A DNA stretch of 64,000 nucleotides, taken from Hofstenia miamia (Eukaryota > Xenacoelomorpha > Acoela). Below are positions 1-11,095 of this stretch, piece after piece (position 1 is the first letter of the stretch; every line of letters begins with the position of its first letter). A model generated the notes under the pieces. That model saw only the letters and a list, made by a program, of their open reading frames with translations. It did not search any database and was not told the DNA's origin. The translations under genes and the position numbers were made by a program. The stretch is from NCBI GenBank assembly GCA_004352715.1, contig SCFE01000096.1, positions 568,327 to 632,326 on the forward strand, written 5' to 3'.

Positions 1-244
1 TACAGTGTATCATATTTTTAATAGCAAATTAATATTTATTTTCTTTACGAAAAGTTCCAATATGTGCAAATCTATTATGAGATAACCAAATGTGCTTTTA
101 AAGTTATTCAATTGCATCATTAAAAACTTTGTAAGTGAGGCGTCTTTTCCTCCAAAATCAAGCTCTGCAAAACTACGGAAGTTAAGATCTAGATAAAATT
201 GACTTATAAATTTGTTTTATGATTTTATTTTGGTTTTTATATGC
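1..244. other. 3' flank of the LINE, no gene
   Basis: AT-rich sequence lying downstream (minus-strand sense) of the LINE ORF2 relic. It may hold the element's 3' UTR, but I see no poly(A) tract, tail repeat or target duplication that would fix the end. Nothing else is recognisable. Confidence 0.4.
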
Positions 245-608
245 TCAATATATTCTACTACATGAATGAATTAAATTTGTAATCACTGTTTTGAAAATCA
301 TTAATGGCCTAATCTGGGCAACAGCTGTTACTAGAAACCACAAGCTTTGCATCCAGGTTATACACAAATGTAAACATCGCAGAGATCCATGACAAAGGTC
401 ATAAGCAAGTAAGAGCGGTTTATGTGGTTCTCTGTTGTTAAACAAATTTCTGTCAAGCCATCGCTTCTGTTTCATTCTTATGGCTGTTGAGCAATCCGGC
501 ATATTGGCTTCGATTAGACAAAGATCATTGGGAATTTGACATCTAACCCCTAATAACTTTTCACGAAATCGTAGTACATGGTAGAAACGGCACTAATCCC
601 AGTTCCAA

Positions 609-872
609 NNNNNNNNNNNNNNNNNNNNNNNNNNNNNNNNNNNNNNNNNNNNNNNNNNNNNNNNNNNNNNNNNNNNNNNNNNNNNNNNNNNNNNNNNNNN
701 NNNNNNNNNNNNNNNNNNNNNNNNNNNNNNNNNNNNNNNNNNNNNNNNNNNNNNNNNNNNNNNNNNNNNNNNNNNNNNNNNNNNNNNNNNNNNNNNNNNN
801 NNNNNNNNNNNNNNNNNNNNNNNNNNNNNNNNNNNNNNNNNNNNNNNNNNNNNNNNNNNNNNNNNNNNNNNN
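609..872. other. Assembly gap (264 N)
   Basis: A run of N inside the LINE ORF2 C-terminal region. The odd length suggests an estimated gap rather than a default one. The reading frame of the LINE resumes on the far side. Confidence 0.99.
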
Positions 873-1224
873 GTAGGGCAAGTCACATTGAGCATTCAGA
901 AAATTACGGAACTTCCCTCTCTCTCATCACAATGGGCTTTAACAATCGAGCTGATAGACCCATCTTCTGTTATGGGAGAGCCAAGGTAGATGTGCATTTT
1001 ACAGTTCGGGACTTTAATGTTGTTCACGATAATTTGCTTTTTGTCATAGTCATCCCCATTTATAACTAAGAACTTCGTCTTCTTTTGGTTGACCTCCATA
1101 CCATATTCGTTACAAAACTCAATCAAAAGTTTAAATCTTGCGATACTTCTCGCTCTAGTTGTAGCTAAGAGGGCTGTGTCGTCCATAATCATGAGGATGT
1201 GGAGGTTTCTTAGGAATGAATCGA

Positions 1225-1389
1225 GTGGTGATCGGTTTTTGACAAGTAAGATTANNNNNNNNNNNNNNNNNNNNNNNNNNNNNNNNNNNNNNNNNNNNNN
1301 NNNNNNNNNNNNNNNNNNNNNNNNNNNNNNNNNNNNNNNNNNNNNNNNNNNNNNNNNNNGTGGTGATCGGTTTTTGACAAGTAAGATTA
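1225..1389. repeat. Gap with duplicated flanks (likely false gap)
   Basis: The 30 bases at 1225-1254, before a run of 105 N (1255-1359), are repeated exactly at 1360-1389 after it. In the LINE protein this duplicates the residues ILLVKNRSP. The simplest reading is that two contig ends overlap by 30 bases and were scaffolded with N instead of being merged, so the gap is probably not real sequence. Confidence 0.85.
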
Positions 1390-3276
1390 ACCTATCCACA
1401 AAAATTATAAACAGGATACAGGACGTCGGTGAGCCTTGTTTAACTCCAACAGAAGCACAAATCATCAAGGACCCTAGCATGAATGCAGTGTTTGAATATA
1501 TTGTCTGAATCAAACTTAGTAGCTTCTACCCGCATCCAATTGAGAGTAAGATTTCGAGTATTTTATTCCGAGGTACTTTATCGTAAGCCTTCTGGAAATC
1601 AACGAAAACTATAAACAGTTTAGATTTAGTTCTCTTTGCATAGTCAATAAGAAGCCTTATTGTCAATATTTGTTCAATGCATCCTTTTCCTTTTTGAGCA
1701 CCAGTTTGTTCATTTTGGGTTCGATACCATAGGGGTAATCGGTTGGAAGCAAGGGATTCAAGAATTTTAGCCATCACGTCACAGACACTAATTCCTCTGT
1801 AATTTGAGGGGTCGAAACGTTCGCCTTTTTTGAGGATCATAGATAATCGAGACATACACCAGTTCGTCTGCCAAATGCACAAATTTAATATAATGTTGAA
1901 CAAAATTGTCAGTTGGATCAGCATTCTCATAGGTAGGTATCTGAAAAGGCCGCGATACACACCATCTAGACCAGCGGTCCTTCATCCGTCTCGCAATGCG
2001 TGTTGTTTCATCGGGAGTGAAATCGTCATCAAGAATCGGGATGAAAGGCGCTGTCTCGCAATCAAAATTATTCACCTCGATTTGGTTGGCAGGATTTAAA
2101 AGCTCTTCACAGTGGTTTTTAAAAGTTACTCGTTGGGGCTGTCCAATGATGATTCCGCAATCTCTCATTTCCAGTTAATGGCTTTCCATAGTGTTCTATC
2201 GTCATGATTGTTGCAAAGGTAGGTCCATCTTGATTCTCCGGGAGCTCGCTGGGGGTGTCCACGATGTTGTGTGTTCTTAGAATCTAGGGCTATCGTCTTA
2301 ATATTATCGGCTACTGATTCTACTATGGCGTCTATATCGTTTGCCCTGACGCTCACGGCATCAATTTCAATTCTCTTGACTTCTCAAAGATTCAGAAAAG
2401 TCACGAGTGTTGATCTGATTAGGCCGTGGACATTTCCGTTCTTGAGATGGAAAAACGTATTCCCCAAGCAACATAGATCGTTTTGAGAGCTGTTCAGAGC
2501 GGATACCAAAGGTAAAGGCAGGAACTTGAAAACAAACATCTAGCAATGCATGGTCTGAAGGTACGTGTTCTGACCTGATTTTAAAGTTAGAAACAAACTT
2601 CCAAAAATTCCGAGAAGCAATTGCGTAATCGACGGTCGATAACCACCTTCTTTTCTTCCTAAACGTTAAAGCAGAATCAAAGTCATTTAAGCCATTCAAG
2701 ATCACGCTGTCAGATTGTTTACAAATGTTAAGGAGATTTCTTCCCTTAGCGTTAATCAACGTAGCAGGAGATTCTCTATAATGACCTTCATTTTCGTTGA
2801 GTAAAGTAGATGTGCTTGAGCTTATGCGACCGTTAAAATCGTCAATGACTATTAGCCCTCCAGGGTATCTTTCCTCCATCTTTCTTGCAAGAGCACTGAT
2901 ATTGTTTGGGTCAAAGTACAGGGAATCAGATGGAGGATAATGTAACATCCAGCAATCCATAGCTTGGAGCAGAAACTAAAACGCATCCAGATTTGATCAC
3001 AAGTGTTTATCACAATTTCCATGATGTATGGGACAAGTGCCTGTCTCACTAACGCAACGCATCCGCCGCGGTGCCCAGTCTCATTCATCATTAAATTTCT
3101 ATATGGTTTAAATCCAGACACTAATAATTGGCGAGGGTTTTTTATTTCAAACAAGAAAACAATGTCATAATCCAACAGTTTCTTCAGAAAAGCACTATCA
3201 GATAATTTATTATGCAGTCCATTTATGTTTAGAGACGCTAAACACAATTCGGATTCATTGCTATGAGTCATTTTAT

Positions 3277-4142
3277 CTATAAAAAATGAAGTGGTCTATA
3301 AGATTCAATCACCATGCCATCACGTGTTACTTTGCGTGTTTTTCTGTCATATCTTATATCGCAACCAGCATTTACTCGCTTTGCTCGCTCGTCCTTGACA
3401 AATAAAGGATAGACATCAGGTTTAAGGTAAATTTTATTGAAAGGGTTCCGGCTTCTTTGAGCTTTTTAGCATTAGCGAGAATCTCTTTACGTGCTACGTT
3501 TGATTGGAGATGAACAAGGATAGGTCGTTTCTCTCCTGACCCTAGGCGCTTTATATCTGCGAAGCATGATCTCTCAATGCCTATCCTATCGAAGATAGCA
3601 ACCACTTTTCCAATGTTTTCAGTTTCACTTAACCCCATAATAACAGGATTGTTAACTCTAGTCTTAAAGTCCATATTTTCAAGGAAAATTTGCTGATTAT
3701 GTGCTGCAACTCATAGGGATTGACATTCTTTTTTGAACTTCATCAGATCGTTCACCTTATTTTCTACAACTGAAGCGGACGTTCTGAGGTTAAGCAATTC
3801 GTCATTCATGGTCTTTTGAGCATCAGAAAGGTTTTTGAAATTTCCTTTAAGATCATCTAAGTCGATCTTAATTGACTTTTGGGACCTCTTGATGTCGCTA
3901 ATATCGGAACATATCTTCTGCAGTATGCATTTAGTTGAGGCACTAGCCGTTAAATCGTCATTTTCTGCACCCCCGCTGTCTGCAAAATCATCCGCGTCAT
4001 CATCATCATAATCGTCCTCGCATTCATCATAGGCGTTTTCCAAAAGTTTCAACATAGCTTCTTTTGACACCTTTCTAGCCTTTGACTTAGAAAGGGCTTT
4101 AAATTTAGCAATGGTTTGTGGTTGTGTAGACATAGTCAACAA
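3277..4142 (-). pseudogene. LINE ORF1 protein (coiled coil + RRM-like), broken
   Basis: ORF1p of such LINEs is an RNA-binding chaperone that coats the element RNA. The N-terminal ~145 residues hold a very acidic stretch of Asp/Glu (about residues 35-60) followed by a heptad-like region with SIKIDLDDLKGNF, which should form a coiled coil. A TGA at 3711-3713 interrupts it. The same frame then continues with MDFKTRVNNPVIMGLSETEN and RPILVHLQSN, an RRM-like segment. The frame then shifts near 3430; the C-terminal motif IYLKPDVYPLFVKDERAKR and a basic tail are read in another frame to the TAG at 3277. The order and the tail resemble L1-type ORF1p. One stop and one frameshift make it a pseudogene. 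Confidence 0.75.
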
Positions 4143-4200
4143 TTATTTCCAACGCAATTAATTGGTAGTTGTAATCATAGACAAATATCTGTGAGAATTA

Positions 4201-4766
4201 AACGACGTGAACGAATAACATAACCGACTGTTCGCGTCGGTTTCATCAATCTACATGTAAGATAATCAAAGAAAACATTTTTTGTGAAAACATTTAAGAG
4301 TATATCCTGTTTATGCGGCATAATATTACCATTAGAACGATTGTTTTCCTGTTCTGAGTCTTATTAAATAATATTACGTAGAATGCTATACTAAGGTTAG
4401 ATCATTTTTGAAATGCAATTTTTTTGTTAATATTTAATCCATTTTGGAACTATGAGAAACTCATCTGCAGATATAAAATTTTGTAAGTTAAATATCATGC
4501 AATTATATCATATTTAAATAAACCAGTAATAGCTAAACAAGCAAAAGTTTAGCAAAAAATTTAATTTTGTCCACCCTCAAATTTACAATGAGTAGATGTT
4601 TTATGTTTTCATAATACTTGCATGTCAAAGGAATAAAAGACTAATTCATGATAATAGAAAGAAATTGGCAAGTGGTCATTGTAGATGCTACACGGCACTA
4701 TCTGGGATAAAATCCCAGAAGGAATCACTGCAGTTTGTTGTGACCTGACTACTTATAAGTTAATTA
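4201..4766. other. Gene-free stretch between LINE and pogo end
   Basis: AT-rich sequence with no coding frame I can support. It separates the 5' end of the LINE from the TIR of the pogo-type fragment. The dinucleotide TA that precedes the TIR is at 4765-4766. Confidence 0.5.
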
Positions 4767-5516
4767 CCGTTAACCGGGGTGACTCAGGCCAGTCGAGGTG
4801 ACTCAGGCCACTCGACAAAAAAAAGATTTTCTCAACTTTGAACCTGGATTACACCAATTAATATAATTTTGGGAGTTTTTTTAATAAATATTATTATTCT
4901 ACAATTATTTAGGAATTACTAATTCAAGGTTAGCTGCTCTGCAGTCATTTGGTGCGTGGAAACTTTTTTTTCAAAATGGCCGACCAAAACATGTGAATTT
5001 TGTCCTGCAGAAGTGAGCTGCAAACTTTCATTGCCACAGAATAAAATACATCAGGTAAGCATCTCAAATAACTTTTAACTGCTTCATAAAGAGTGTTTAC
5101 AAGCTGCCAAATTAGTTTTTAACATTTATTTCTATTGAAACGGGTTTTATGGGGGTGGCCTGAGTCACCCTGTACTCTATGGCCACCTATGGGGTGACTC
5201 AGGCCACTTCTTCAATTGTGTATTGTCTGTATAAACTACGGTTTAATTTTACTTAGTTTTCAATTGGTAGGAATCTATGACGTAATAACCCAAAATCAAA
5301 CGGATTATAGCCTTGACATATTAAAATTTTTTGTTGTAATTTAACTCTAATTACTATATATTTACAGTTATTACATTAATTATTTTAATGAAAACTATTA
5401 AATATACTGAATAAAGTATCATTTGAAATGTTTTATAGTTTCAAAACACTGTTGTTGCTGTATTAAGTTGTTTTTATATCGGTAAAATAAAAAAGAGCTA
5501 TCGCGACTCAACTATT
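4767..5516 (+). mobile_element. pogo-like transposon, one end only
   Basis: This fragment begins with CCGTTAACCGGGGTGACT and matches, in reverse complement, the transposase-upstream end of the complete element at 34985-38096 (corresponding to about 38096-37347) with only scattered differences. It carries the same subterminal GTGACTCAGGCCAC motifs, including a divergent pair near 5156-5208. It breaks off exactly at a 1000-N gap, before the transposase would begin. The remainder of this copy is either in the gap or lost. No transposase is visible here. Confidence 0.92.
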
Positions 5517-6516
5517 NNNNNNNNNNNNNNNNNNNNNNNNNNNNNNNNNNNNNNNNNNNNNNNNNNNNNNNNNNNNNNNNNNNNNNNNNNNNNNNNNNNN
5601 NNNNNNNNNNNNNNNNNNNNNNNNNNNNNNNNNNNNNNNNNNNNNNNNNNNNNNNNNNNNNNNNNNNNNNNNNNNNNNNNNNNNNNNNNNNNNNNNNNNN
5701 NNNNNNNNNNNNNNNNNNNNNNNNNNNNNNNNNNNNNNNNNNNNNNNNNNNNNNNNNNNNNNNNNNNNNNNNNNNNNNNNNNNNNNNNNNNNNNNNNNNN
5801 NNNNNNNNNNNNNNNNNNNNNNNNNNNNNNNNNNNNNNNNNNNNNNNNNNNNNNNNNNNNNNNNNNNNNNNNNNNNNNNNNNNNNNNNNNNNNNNNNNNN
5901 NNNNNNNNNNNNNNNNNNNNNNNNNNNNNNNNNNNNNNNNNNNNNNNNNNNNNNNNNNNNNNNNNNNNNNNNNNNNNNNNNNNNNNNNNNNNNNNNNNNN
6001 NNNNNNNNNNNNNNNNNNNNNNNNNNNNNNNNNNNNNNNNNNNNNNNNNNNNNNNNNNNNNNNNNNNNNNNNNNNNNNNNNNNNNNNNNNNNNNNNNNNN
6101 NNNNNNNNNNNNNNNNNNNNNNNNNNNNNNNNNNNNNNNNNNNNNNNNNNNNNNNNNNNNNNNNNNNNNNNNNNNNNNNNNNNNNNNNNNNNNNNNNNNN
6201 NNNNNNNNNNNNNNNNNNNNNNNNNNNNNNNNNNNNNNNNNNNNNNNNNNNNNNNNNNNNNNNNNNNNNNNNNNNNNNNNNNNNNNNNNNNNNNNNNNNN
6301 NNNNNNNNNNNNNNNNNNNNNNNNNNNNNNNNNNNNNNNNNNNNNNNNNNNNNNNNNNNNNNNNNNNNNNNNNNNNNNNNNNNNNNNNNNNNNNNNNNNN
6401 NNNNNNNNNNNNNNNNNNNNNNNNNNNNNNNNNNNNNNNNNNNNNNNNNNNNNNNNNNNNNNNNNNNNNNNNNNNNNNNNNNNNNNNNNNNNNNNNNNNN
6501 NNNNNNNNNNNNNNNN
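5517..6516. other. Assembly gap (1000 N)
   Basis: Exactly 1000 N, a default scaffold gap of unknown true size. It sits between one end of a pogo-like element and the interior of a Harbinger element, so at least two transposon sequences are hidden or collapsed here. Confidence 0.99.
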
Positions 6517-6517
6517 A

Positions 6518-6619
6518 AATCTACCTAACTATATGATAGCATCAGAAGATGGTGATCTCAAAAGGGAATACATTAAGAATTTACTTTTTCATCGACACTT
6601 AAATTTCCAAGTAAATTAA
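6518..6619 (+). pseudogene. Harbinger transposase C-terminus (partial)
   Basis: An open frame enters from the gap and ends at the TAA at 6617-6619. It encodes 33 residues including IASEDGDLKREYIKNLLF. A charged segment ending in a short aromatic tail fits the C-terminus of a HARBI1-like nuclease (transposase), whose catalytic part would lie in the gap. The call rests mainly on its neighbour, the MYB-like gene in convergent orientation, and on the Harbinger-type TIR at 8019; the residues alone would not be decisive. Because the start is missing I cannot say whether the gene is intact. Confidence 0.5.
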
Positions 6620-6826
6620 TGATTTGTATTTATGCATTTTGTGTTTTTTAGAAATATATTGCAATTCGTCTACTTAGTACTTTATTTATTGGAAATAAAA
6701 ATAAAATATTTTTTAATGTTGCATTAACAATATTATTTCAATAACTATTTATGAAATTAAAAAATCTAAACCACTTTAACAAAGTGTTCTGCAAGAATAT
6801 AATATTTTTTAAGAGTTTTTAATTGA

Positions 6827-7528
6827 CTAACTATTTTTAACAAAGTGTTCTACAAGAGTACTAATGTTTTTTGAAAGTTCTTTAATTGCATCTCCGACTT
6901 CTTTATTTTGCTGTAGAAGTTGTGCACTTTGCCGCATTTGTTCTCTTTGAATGTCGAGCATTTCAACCATCAATTCCTTGGTATCTTGTCGCCGTTTTTT
7001 TGCTGGACTAGGATCGGCTGCAACATTGCTTGATGCCCTCATCTCTGTGATTGCAGTGCTTGTTCCACTACTACCTTCTGCAAAAGGCTCTGAATTTGGG
7101 CGAAAACTTAGTCTGTTATTCATCAGTTCGAACCATTTCCATCTTGGTACAGGTCCGCCTACTGTTTTTCGTTTTGACAAAATATGTTTCTTGTATATCT
7201 CTGTCAGGTTTTTCCATTTATTTTCGACCTGACCTGAAGAAAAATCTGTTGATAGAGCAGTGTTTAAGCGATTTGCAATCTTGTTCCACATAATTATTTT
7301 AGTGTACTTTTGTTTCAACATTCGATTATATTCCTCTTCATAATTATTAATCAAGAATTCGACTTGAGCGTCAGTCCATTTCGACTTTTGCACAAAACTA
7401 TTTTCCTGTTCAATTGGTACATTTGCACTAAAGTTTGTTGTTTGATTATCTAAATCAGTGTATACAGTACCTAATTCTGCACTTTGTAATGCTTCAGCAC
7501 TAAGAGGAAACCAAATTGAGTTGTTCAT
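6827..7528 (-). CDS. Harbinger MYB/SANT-like DNA-binding protein
   Basis: An intact 233-codon frame from ATG at 7528 to the stop at 6827. Residues about 48-125 form a trihelix/MYB-SANT domain: KWTDAQVEFLINNYEEEY, then IMWNKIANRLN, then VENKWKNLTEIYKKH, with the regularly spaced Trp residues of the fold. A low-complexity linker follows, with a basic patch SPAKKRRQDTK near residue 175 that could be a nuclear signal. A C-terminal helix of about 50 residues (MVEMLDIQREQMRQSAQLLQ) looks able to form a coiled coil. In Harbinger elements this protein brings the transposase to the nucleus and to the element ends. No stop or frameshift is seen. A host trihelix gene is the alternative, but the TIR nearby favours the transposon. 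Confidence 0.8.
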   Translation of the reverse strand: MNNSIWFPLSAEALQSAELGTVYTDLDNQTTNFSANVPIEQENSFVQKSKWTDAQVEFLINNYEEEYNRMLKQKYTKIIMWNKIANRLNTALSTDFSSGQVENKWKNLTEIYKKHILSKRKTVGGPVPRWKWFELMNNRLSFRPNSEPFAEGSSGTSTAITEMRASSNVAADPSPAKKRRQDTKELMVEMLDIQREQMRQSAQLLQQNKEVGDAIKELSKNISTLVEHFVKNS

Positions 7529-7976
7529 TTAAAGTCTGCTATTGATAAATGAGGAATACGGATTGCGCAAAAGAATGAGGTTACCTAGATAAGTGCCAAT
7601 CATATCAAAGCAACGAGAAATTAATTCAGTTGTTGTTTCATGGCCACGAAAAAAAGCCTCCGTGATCATAAGAGAATGCTCTAGTGGCCACTAATCCCAG
7701 TCCGCACCGATAAGCGAACGCACCCAATATCTATAGAATTAAACATCCAATCAAATTCATTTTCGATTTTAATGTTTGAATCAATAATTGATGCGTTGAT
7801 TATAATCCAAGTCCTATTAAACTTAATTGGTGAATAAACAAGTGGCCGTGCATCAAAATAATGCTCGTCTGAACGCAATTTCATCAAATTAATGTACATC
7901 AAAAAGACGCACGTCTGAACGCTCTCAAATTTTGATAAAAGATGCATCAAAAAAGCATACATAAAAAAGATACTAT

Positions 7977-8022
7977 TCTGAACGCACTTTCATCAAAAAA
8001 TGCTCCTCGGAACACACCCTTA
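7977..8022. repeat. Harbinger terminal inverted repeat and TTA target site
   Basis: The right end of the Harbinger element. On the minus strand it starts GGGTGTGTTCCGAGGAGC and continues with a TTTTTTGATGAAAG segment. TTA at 8020-8022 is the expected 3-bp target duplication. The partner TIR is not in the readable sequence. Confidence 0.7.
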
Positions 8023-8039
8023 GGCACTGTATAATGTTC

Positions 8040-8990
8040 TAGAACAAATTTAACCTTCAATAGCTTTATTCGTTTGCACAATTTGCATATGTACAATTTA
8101 TTATAATACATATTTACAATATATACAAACACCTAAACATACACATGCACTACAAACTAAGCTAGACAATTAAAATTAAAACACTAAAAATACAATTAAA
8201 AACATCAATACAATCACACAATTAAAAAAAATTTACAAATTGTTCATTGAGCAGTTTACGACTGATTTTGATTTCCTTAAACATGAGCACCAGGTTGGTG
8301 TACTTTGTTATTGATCTTGGTGTAAGCATCTCTAATTTTTGTACTTTCGTACTAGCTTATTGCTGTCTGTTGATGCTAAACATAGTACAAATTGACCAGT
8401 TAAAGATCCTACTTATACGCTGTTGCTCAGCAACATTAATACTACTTAGGAGTACACAAGCTTATGCATAGTGGCTAGTAACAAATGAATTAATTATTGC
8501 TTTACTCTGTGTAATTTTTTAATTTGTTTTAGGTACTGTACGCCTGACGCCATCTTACGGACTTTATTGTTTGCAAACACTTTGAAACTAAGTTTTCTGT
8601 CCAGCTCGACGCCCAGATATTTGACAGTGTCATTGTTGTGTATTGGTGGATTGTCGACAGAAATGTCAAGACAGATGTTCTTAGCAATCTCTTCAGCATC
8701 GTTTGGCCTAAAAGTAATGAACTATGTCTTACCCTTGTTAATTGTCAATTTGTTCTGCTGAAAGAATTTGAAAATATTTTTTATGCTTTCTTGTAATTCT
8801 TTTGTTGCGATAACTGGACTGCTATTTCTATTAATGACGCATATGTAATCAGCATACTGAATCAGCTCTGAATGGGTAACGTGCATGGATAAATCATTTA
8901 CACAATAACAGCACATTTTTTTTAAATTCGTCTCCATATCCAAGTAATTGCTAAATTGTTTATATGCTTGAATGTTTTAAACTCATGTCA
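8040..8990 (-). mobile_element. CR1-like retrotransposon, 5'-truncated (family C)
   Basis: A minus-strand LINE 3' fragment. The RT part is at 8943-8546. The 3' UTR part at about 8088-8225 is nearly identical to 30190-30330 in element C, which fixes the family. The 5' break is near 8990, as usual for LINE copies made by incomplete reverse transcription. No clear target duplication was found. Confidence 0.8.
8546..8943 (-). pseudogene. CR1-like reverse transcriptase fragment
   Basis: The palm-domain end of a non-LTR RT. It starts just upstream of the catalytic box, ELIQYADYICVINRN (YADD variant with the second Asp changed to Tyr), continues through NKLTINKGKT, meets an in-frame stop at 8722-8724, and goes on in the same frame with FITFRPNDAEE and VKYLGVELDRKLSFK to a stop near 8546. 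Both the stop and the catalytic substitution show that it is dead. Its 3' UTR is shared with element C at 30 kb, so it belongs to the same family. Confidence 0.8.
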
Positions 8991-10095
8991 TAATTTACAA
9001 ATTGAGGAATTCTTACATATGTACATATACACTGTACATCACTTCTCAAAGTCAATTATGATCAAAATTTACAAAACCTAGCAAAAATAAGAATTTTGGA
9101 GAAAACTATTTGAAGTAAACAACACAGAAATATTTAATTTTGTAGGAATCATTGTAATTCTATAAAACGATATAGAATTAGAAACCGAGAAAAAAATCAT
9201 TAAGAAATTGTAGTACAATAACTAAAACTAAAAATTCATATGTGTCAAATATGCTTAAAAAAATTTTATTCGAAAAAGTTATTCGGTTGTGAAGGCTTCA
9301 GATTAGAGTTGGATTCGGCTACAGAATTTGGAACCAAAACCGAACTAGTTTTTTAAACACGTACCCGAAACCGAATGTACCCGAAATTTCCCAAAATGCC
9401 CGAATCCTACCCGAAATTCCGGACAGCAAAGTGACCTTTAAAATTTCAAACGAATGATAATGAATCGTTCTTCCCTTCATTTTTTTCAGAAACTGAATCA
9501 ATGTGAAACCGGTTGAGATAAATATGAATTTTTAAAACAATTATCTCAAAACATCACTGTTTGTATATGATAAAATACTAGTTAAAACCTTGGTTTTTTG
9601 TACTTTAAGTAGCTGGCGTTTTTTCGGAACATCATCTCAAGAAAATTGAATCATTTTAATTGCACACCACTAAGCGGAGGAAAACTAAATTGATTTGCTT
9701 CAAAATATGTGTTGTACGATAATTCAATTTGCAAATTCATTACATGCTTTATAACAAAGTGAAATAGCGCGCTTTAAGCAAGAAGGCTTAGTCAGCAATA
9801 AATCATTGTAGATGGTTTTATAGAATAGGTTTTGGTGTTAAACGTGAATGAAAGACACTTTCAATTTTTCTATTGAAAAATCGATGTCGGGAATAAAATT
9901 TTTTAAAATCCTTGCAAGTTCTTTAAGAGATCAACGACATAGTATGTAATAGTGAAATTTCTGACAGGGATTGATCGTAGATGCTTTTCTAGATGACAAA
10001 GAAACGTCAGAATTTATTATTTCATTTTCTCACTAATGTATTAACATAGCAAATTTCATATACGCTAATTTGAAGATATTTCTCATATTATTAAA
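8991..10095. other. Gene-free AT-rich stretch with CCGAA-rich patch
   Basis: No supported gene. A short imperfect repeat of CCCGAA/CCGAA words lies at about 9280-9421 (copies such as TACCCGAAA). The rest is unremarkable AT-rich DNA that runs into a 1000-N gap. Confidence 0.5.
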
Positions 10096-11095
10096 NNNNN
10101 NNNNNNNNNNNNNNNNNNNNNNNNNNNNNNNNNNNNNNNNNNNNNNNNNNNNNNNNNNNNNNNNNNNNNNNNNNNNNNNNNNNNNNNNNNNNNNNNNNNN
10201 NNNNNNNNNNNNNNNNNNNNNNNNNNNNNNNNNNNNNNNNNNNNNNNNNNNNNNNNNNNNNNNNNNNNNNNNNNNNNNNNNNNNNNNNNNNNNNNNNNNN
10301 NNNNNNNNNNNNNNNNNNNNNNNNNNNNNNNNNNNNNNNNNNNNNNNNNNNNNNNNNNNNNNNNNNNNNNNNNNNNNNNNNNNNNNNNNNNNNNNNNNNN
10401 NNNNNNNNNNNNNNNNNNNNNNNNNNNNNNNNNNNNNNNNNNNNNNNNNNNNNNNNNNNNNNNNNNNNNNNNNNNNNNNNNNNNNNNNNNNNNNNNNNNN
10501 NNNNNNNNNNNNNNNNNNNNNNNNNNNNNNNNNNNNNNNNNNNNNNNNNNNNNNNNNNNNNNNNNNNNNNNNNNNNNNNNNNNNNNNNNNNNNNNNNNNN
10601 NNNNNNNNNNNNNNNNNNNNNNNNNNNNNNNNNNNNNNNNNNNNNNNNNNNNNNNNNNNNNNNNNNNNNNNNNNNNNNNNNNNNNNNNNNNNNNNNNNNN
10701 NNNNNNNNNNNNNNNNNNNNNNNNNNNNNNNNNNNNNNNNNNNNNNNNNNNNNNNNNNNNNNNNNNNNNNNNNNNNNNNNNNNNNNNNNNNNNNNNNNNN
10801 NNNNNNNNNNNNNNNNNNNNNNNNNNNNNNNNNNNNNNNNNNNNNNNNNNNNNNNNNNNNNNNNNNNNNNNNNNNNNNNNNNNNNNNNNNNNNNNNNNNN
10901 NNNNNNNNNNNNNNNNNNNNNNNNNNNNNNNNNNNNNNNNNNNNNNNNNNNNNNNNNNNNNNNNNNNNNNNNNNNNNNNNNNNNNNNNNNNNNNNNNNNN
11001 NNNNNNNNNNNNNNNNNNNNNNNNNNNNNNNNNNNNNNNNNNNNNNNNNNNNNNNNNNNNNNNNNNNNNNNNNNNNNNNNNNNNNNNNNNNNNNN
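10096..11095. other. Assembly gap (1000 N)
   Basis: Exactly 1000 N, a default scaffold gap. Nothing can be said about its contents. Confidence 0.99.

Larger units (their letters stand above)
245..3271 (-). pseudogene. LINE ORF2: endonuclease + reverse transcriptase, broken
   Basis: ORF2 proteins nick target DNA and copy the element RNA into the nick. The endonuclease spans about 3271-2367: SLNINGLHNK at the start, GHRGGCVALV, IDDFNGRI (the usual GDFNGR site, with the first Gly replaced), VDYAIAS and PSDHALL. A linker follows at 2356-2165. The RT runs from about 2168: LDDDFTPDETT, WCMSRLSMILKKG, NYRGISV, GAQKGKGCIEQ, FVDFQKAYDKVPR, GVKQGSPTSC, then the catalytic-box variant IMDDTALL. The C-terminal domain includes YLGSPITEDGS and, after a gap, PNDLCLIEANMPDCSTAIR. 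At least four frameshifts break it, and an in-frame TAG (1526-1528) separates two RT blocks. Dead copy. Confidence 0.85.
245..4200 (-). mobile_element. Non-LTR retrotransposon (two-ORF LINE), decayed copy
   Basis: A near full-length LINE on the minus strand. ORF1 lies at 4142-3277 and ORF2 at 3271-245, only 5 nt apart, the usual LINE order. ORF1 has an acidic/coiled-coil front and an RRM-like back. ORF2 has an endonuclease and a reverse transcriptase of the lineage that carries GVKQGSPTS and LMIMDDTALL-type RT motifs. Several in-frame stops and frameshifts mean it is inactive. The 5' end is somewhere near 4200; the 3' end is not resolved. Two N-runs (609-872 and 1255-1359) interrupt ORF2. I cannot assign the clade with certainty from motifs alone. 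Confidence 0.85.
6517..8019. mobile_element. Harbinger-type DNA transposon, right part
   Basis: Harbinger (PIF) elements encode a DDE transposase and a separate MYB/SANT-like DNA-binding protein. Here a transposase C-terminus runs on plus to 6619 and a MYB-like protein on minus occupies 7528-6827, so the two genes converge. The right end reads, from outside inwards, GGGTGTGTTCCGAGGAGC and is followed outwards by TTA (8020-8022), the 3-bp target duplication typical of the superfamily. The left end lies in or beyond the gap. Subterminal copies of a CGTCTGAACGC/TTCTGAACGC-like word occur between 7860 and 7990. Confidence 0.8.
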
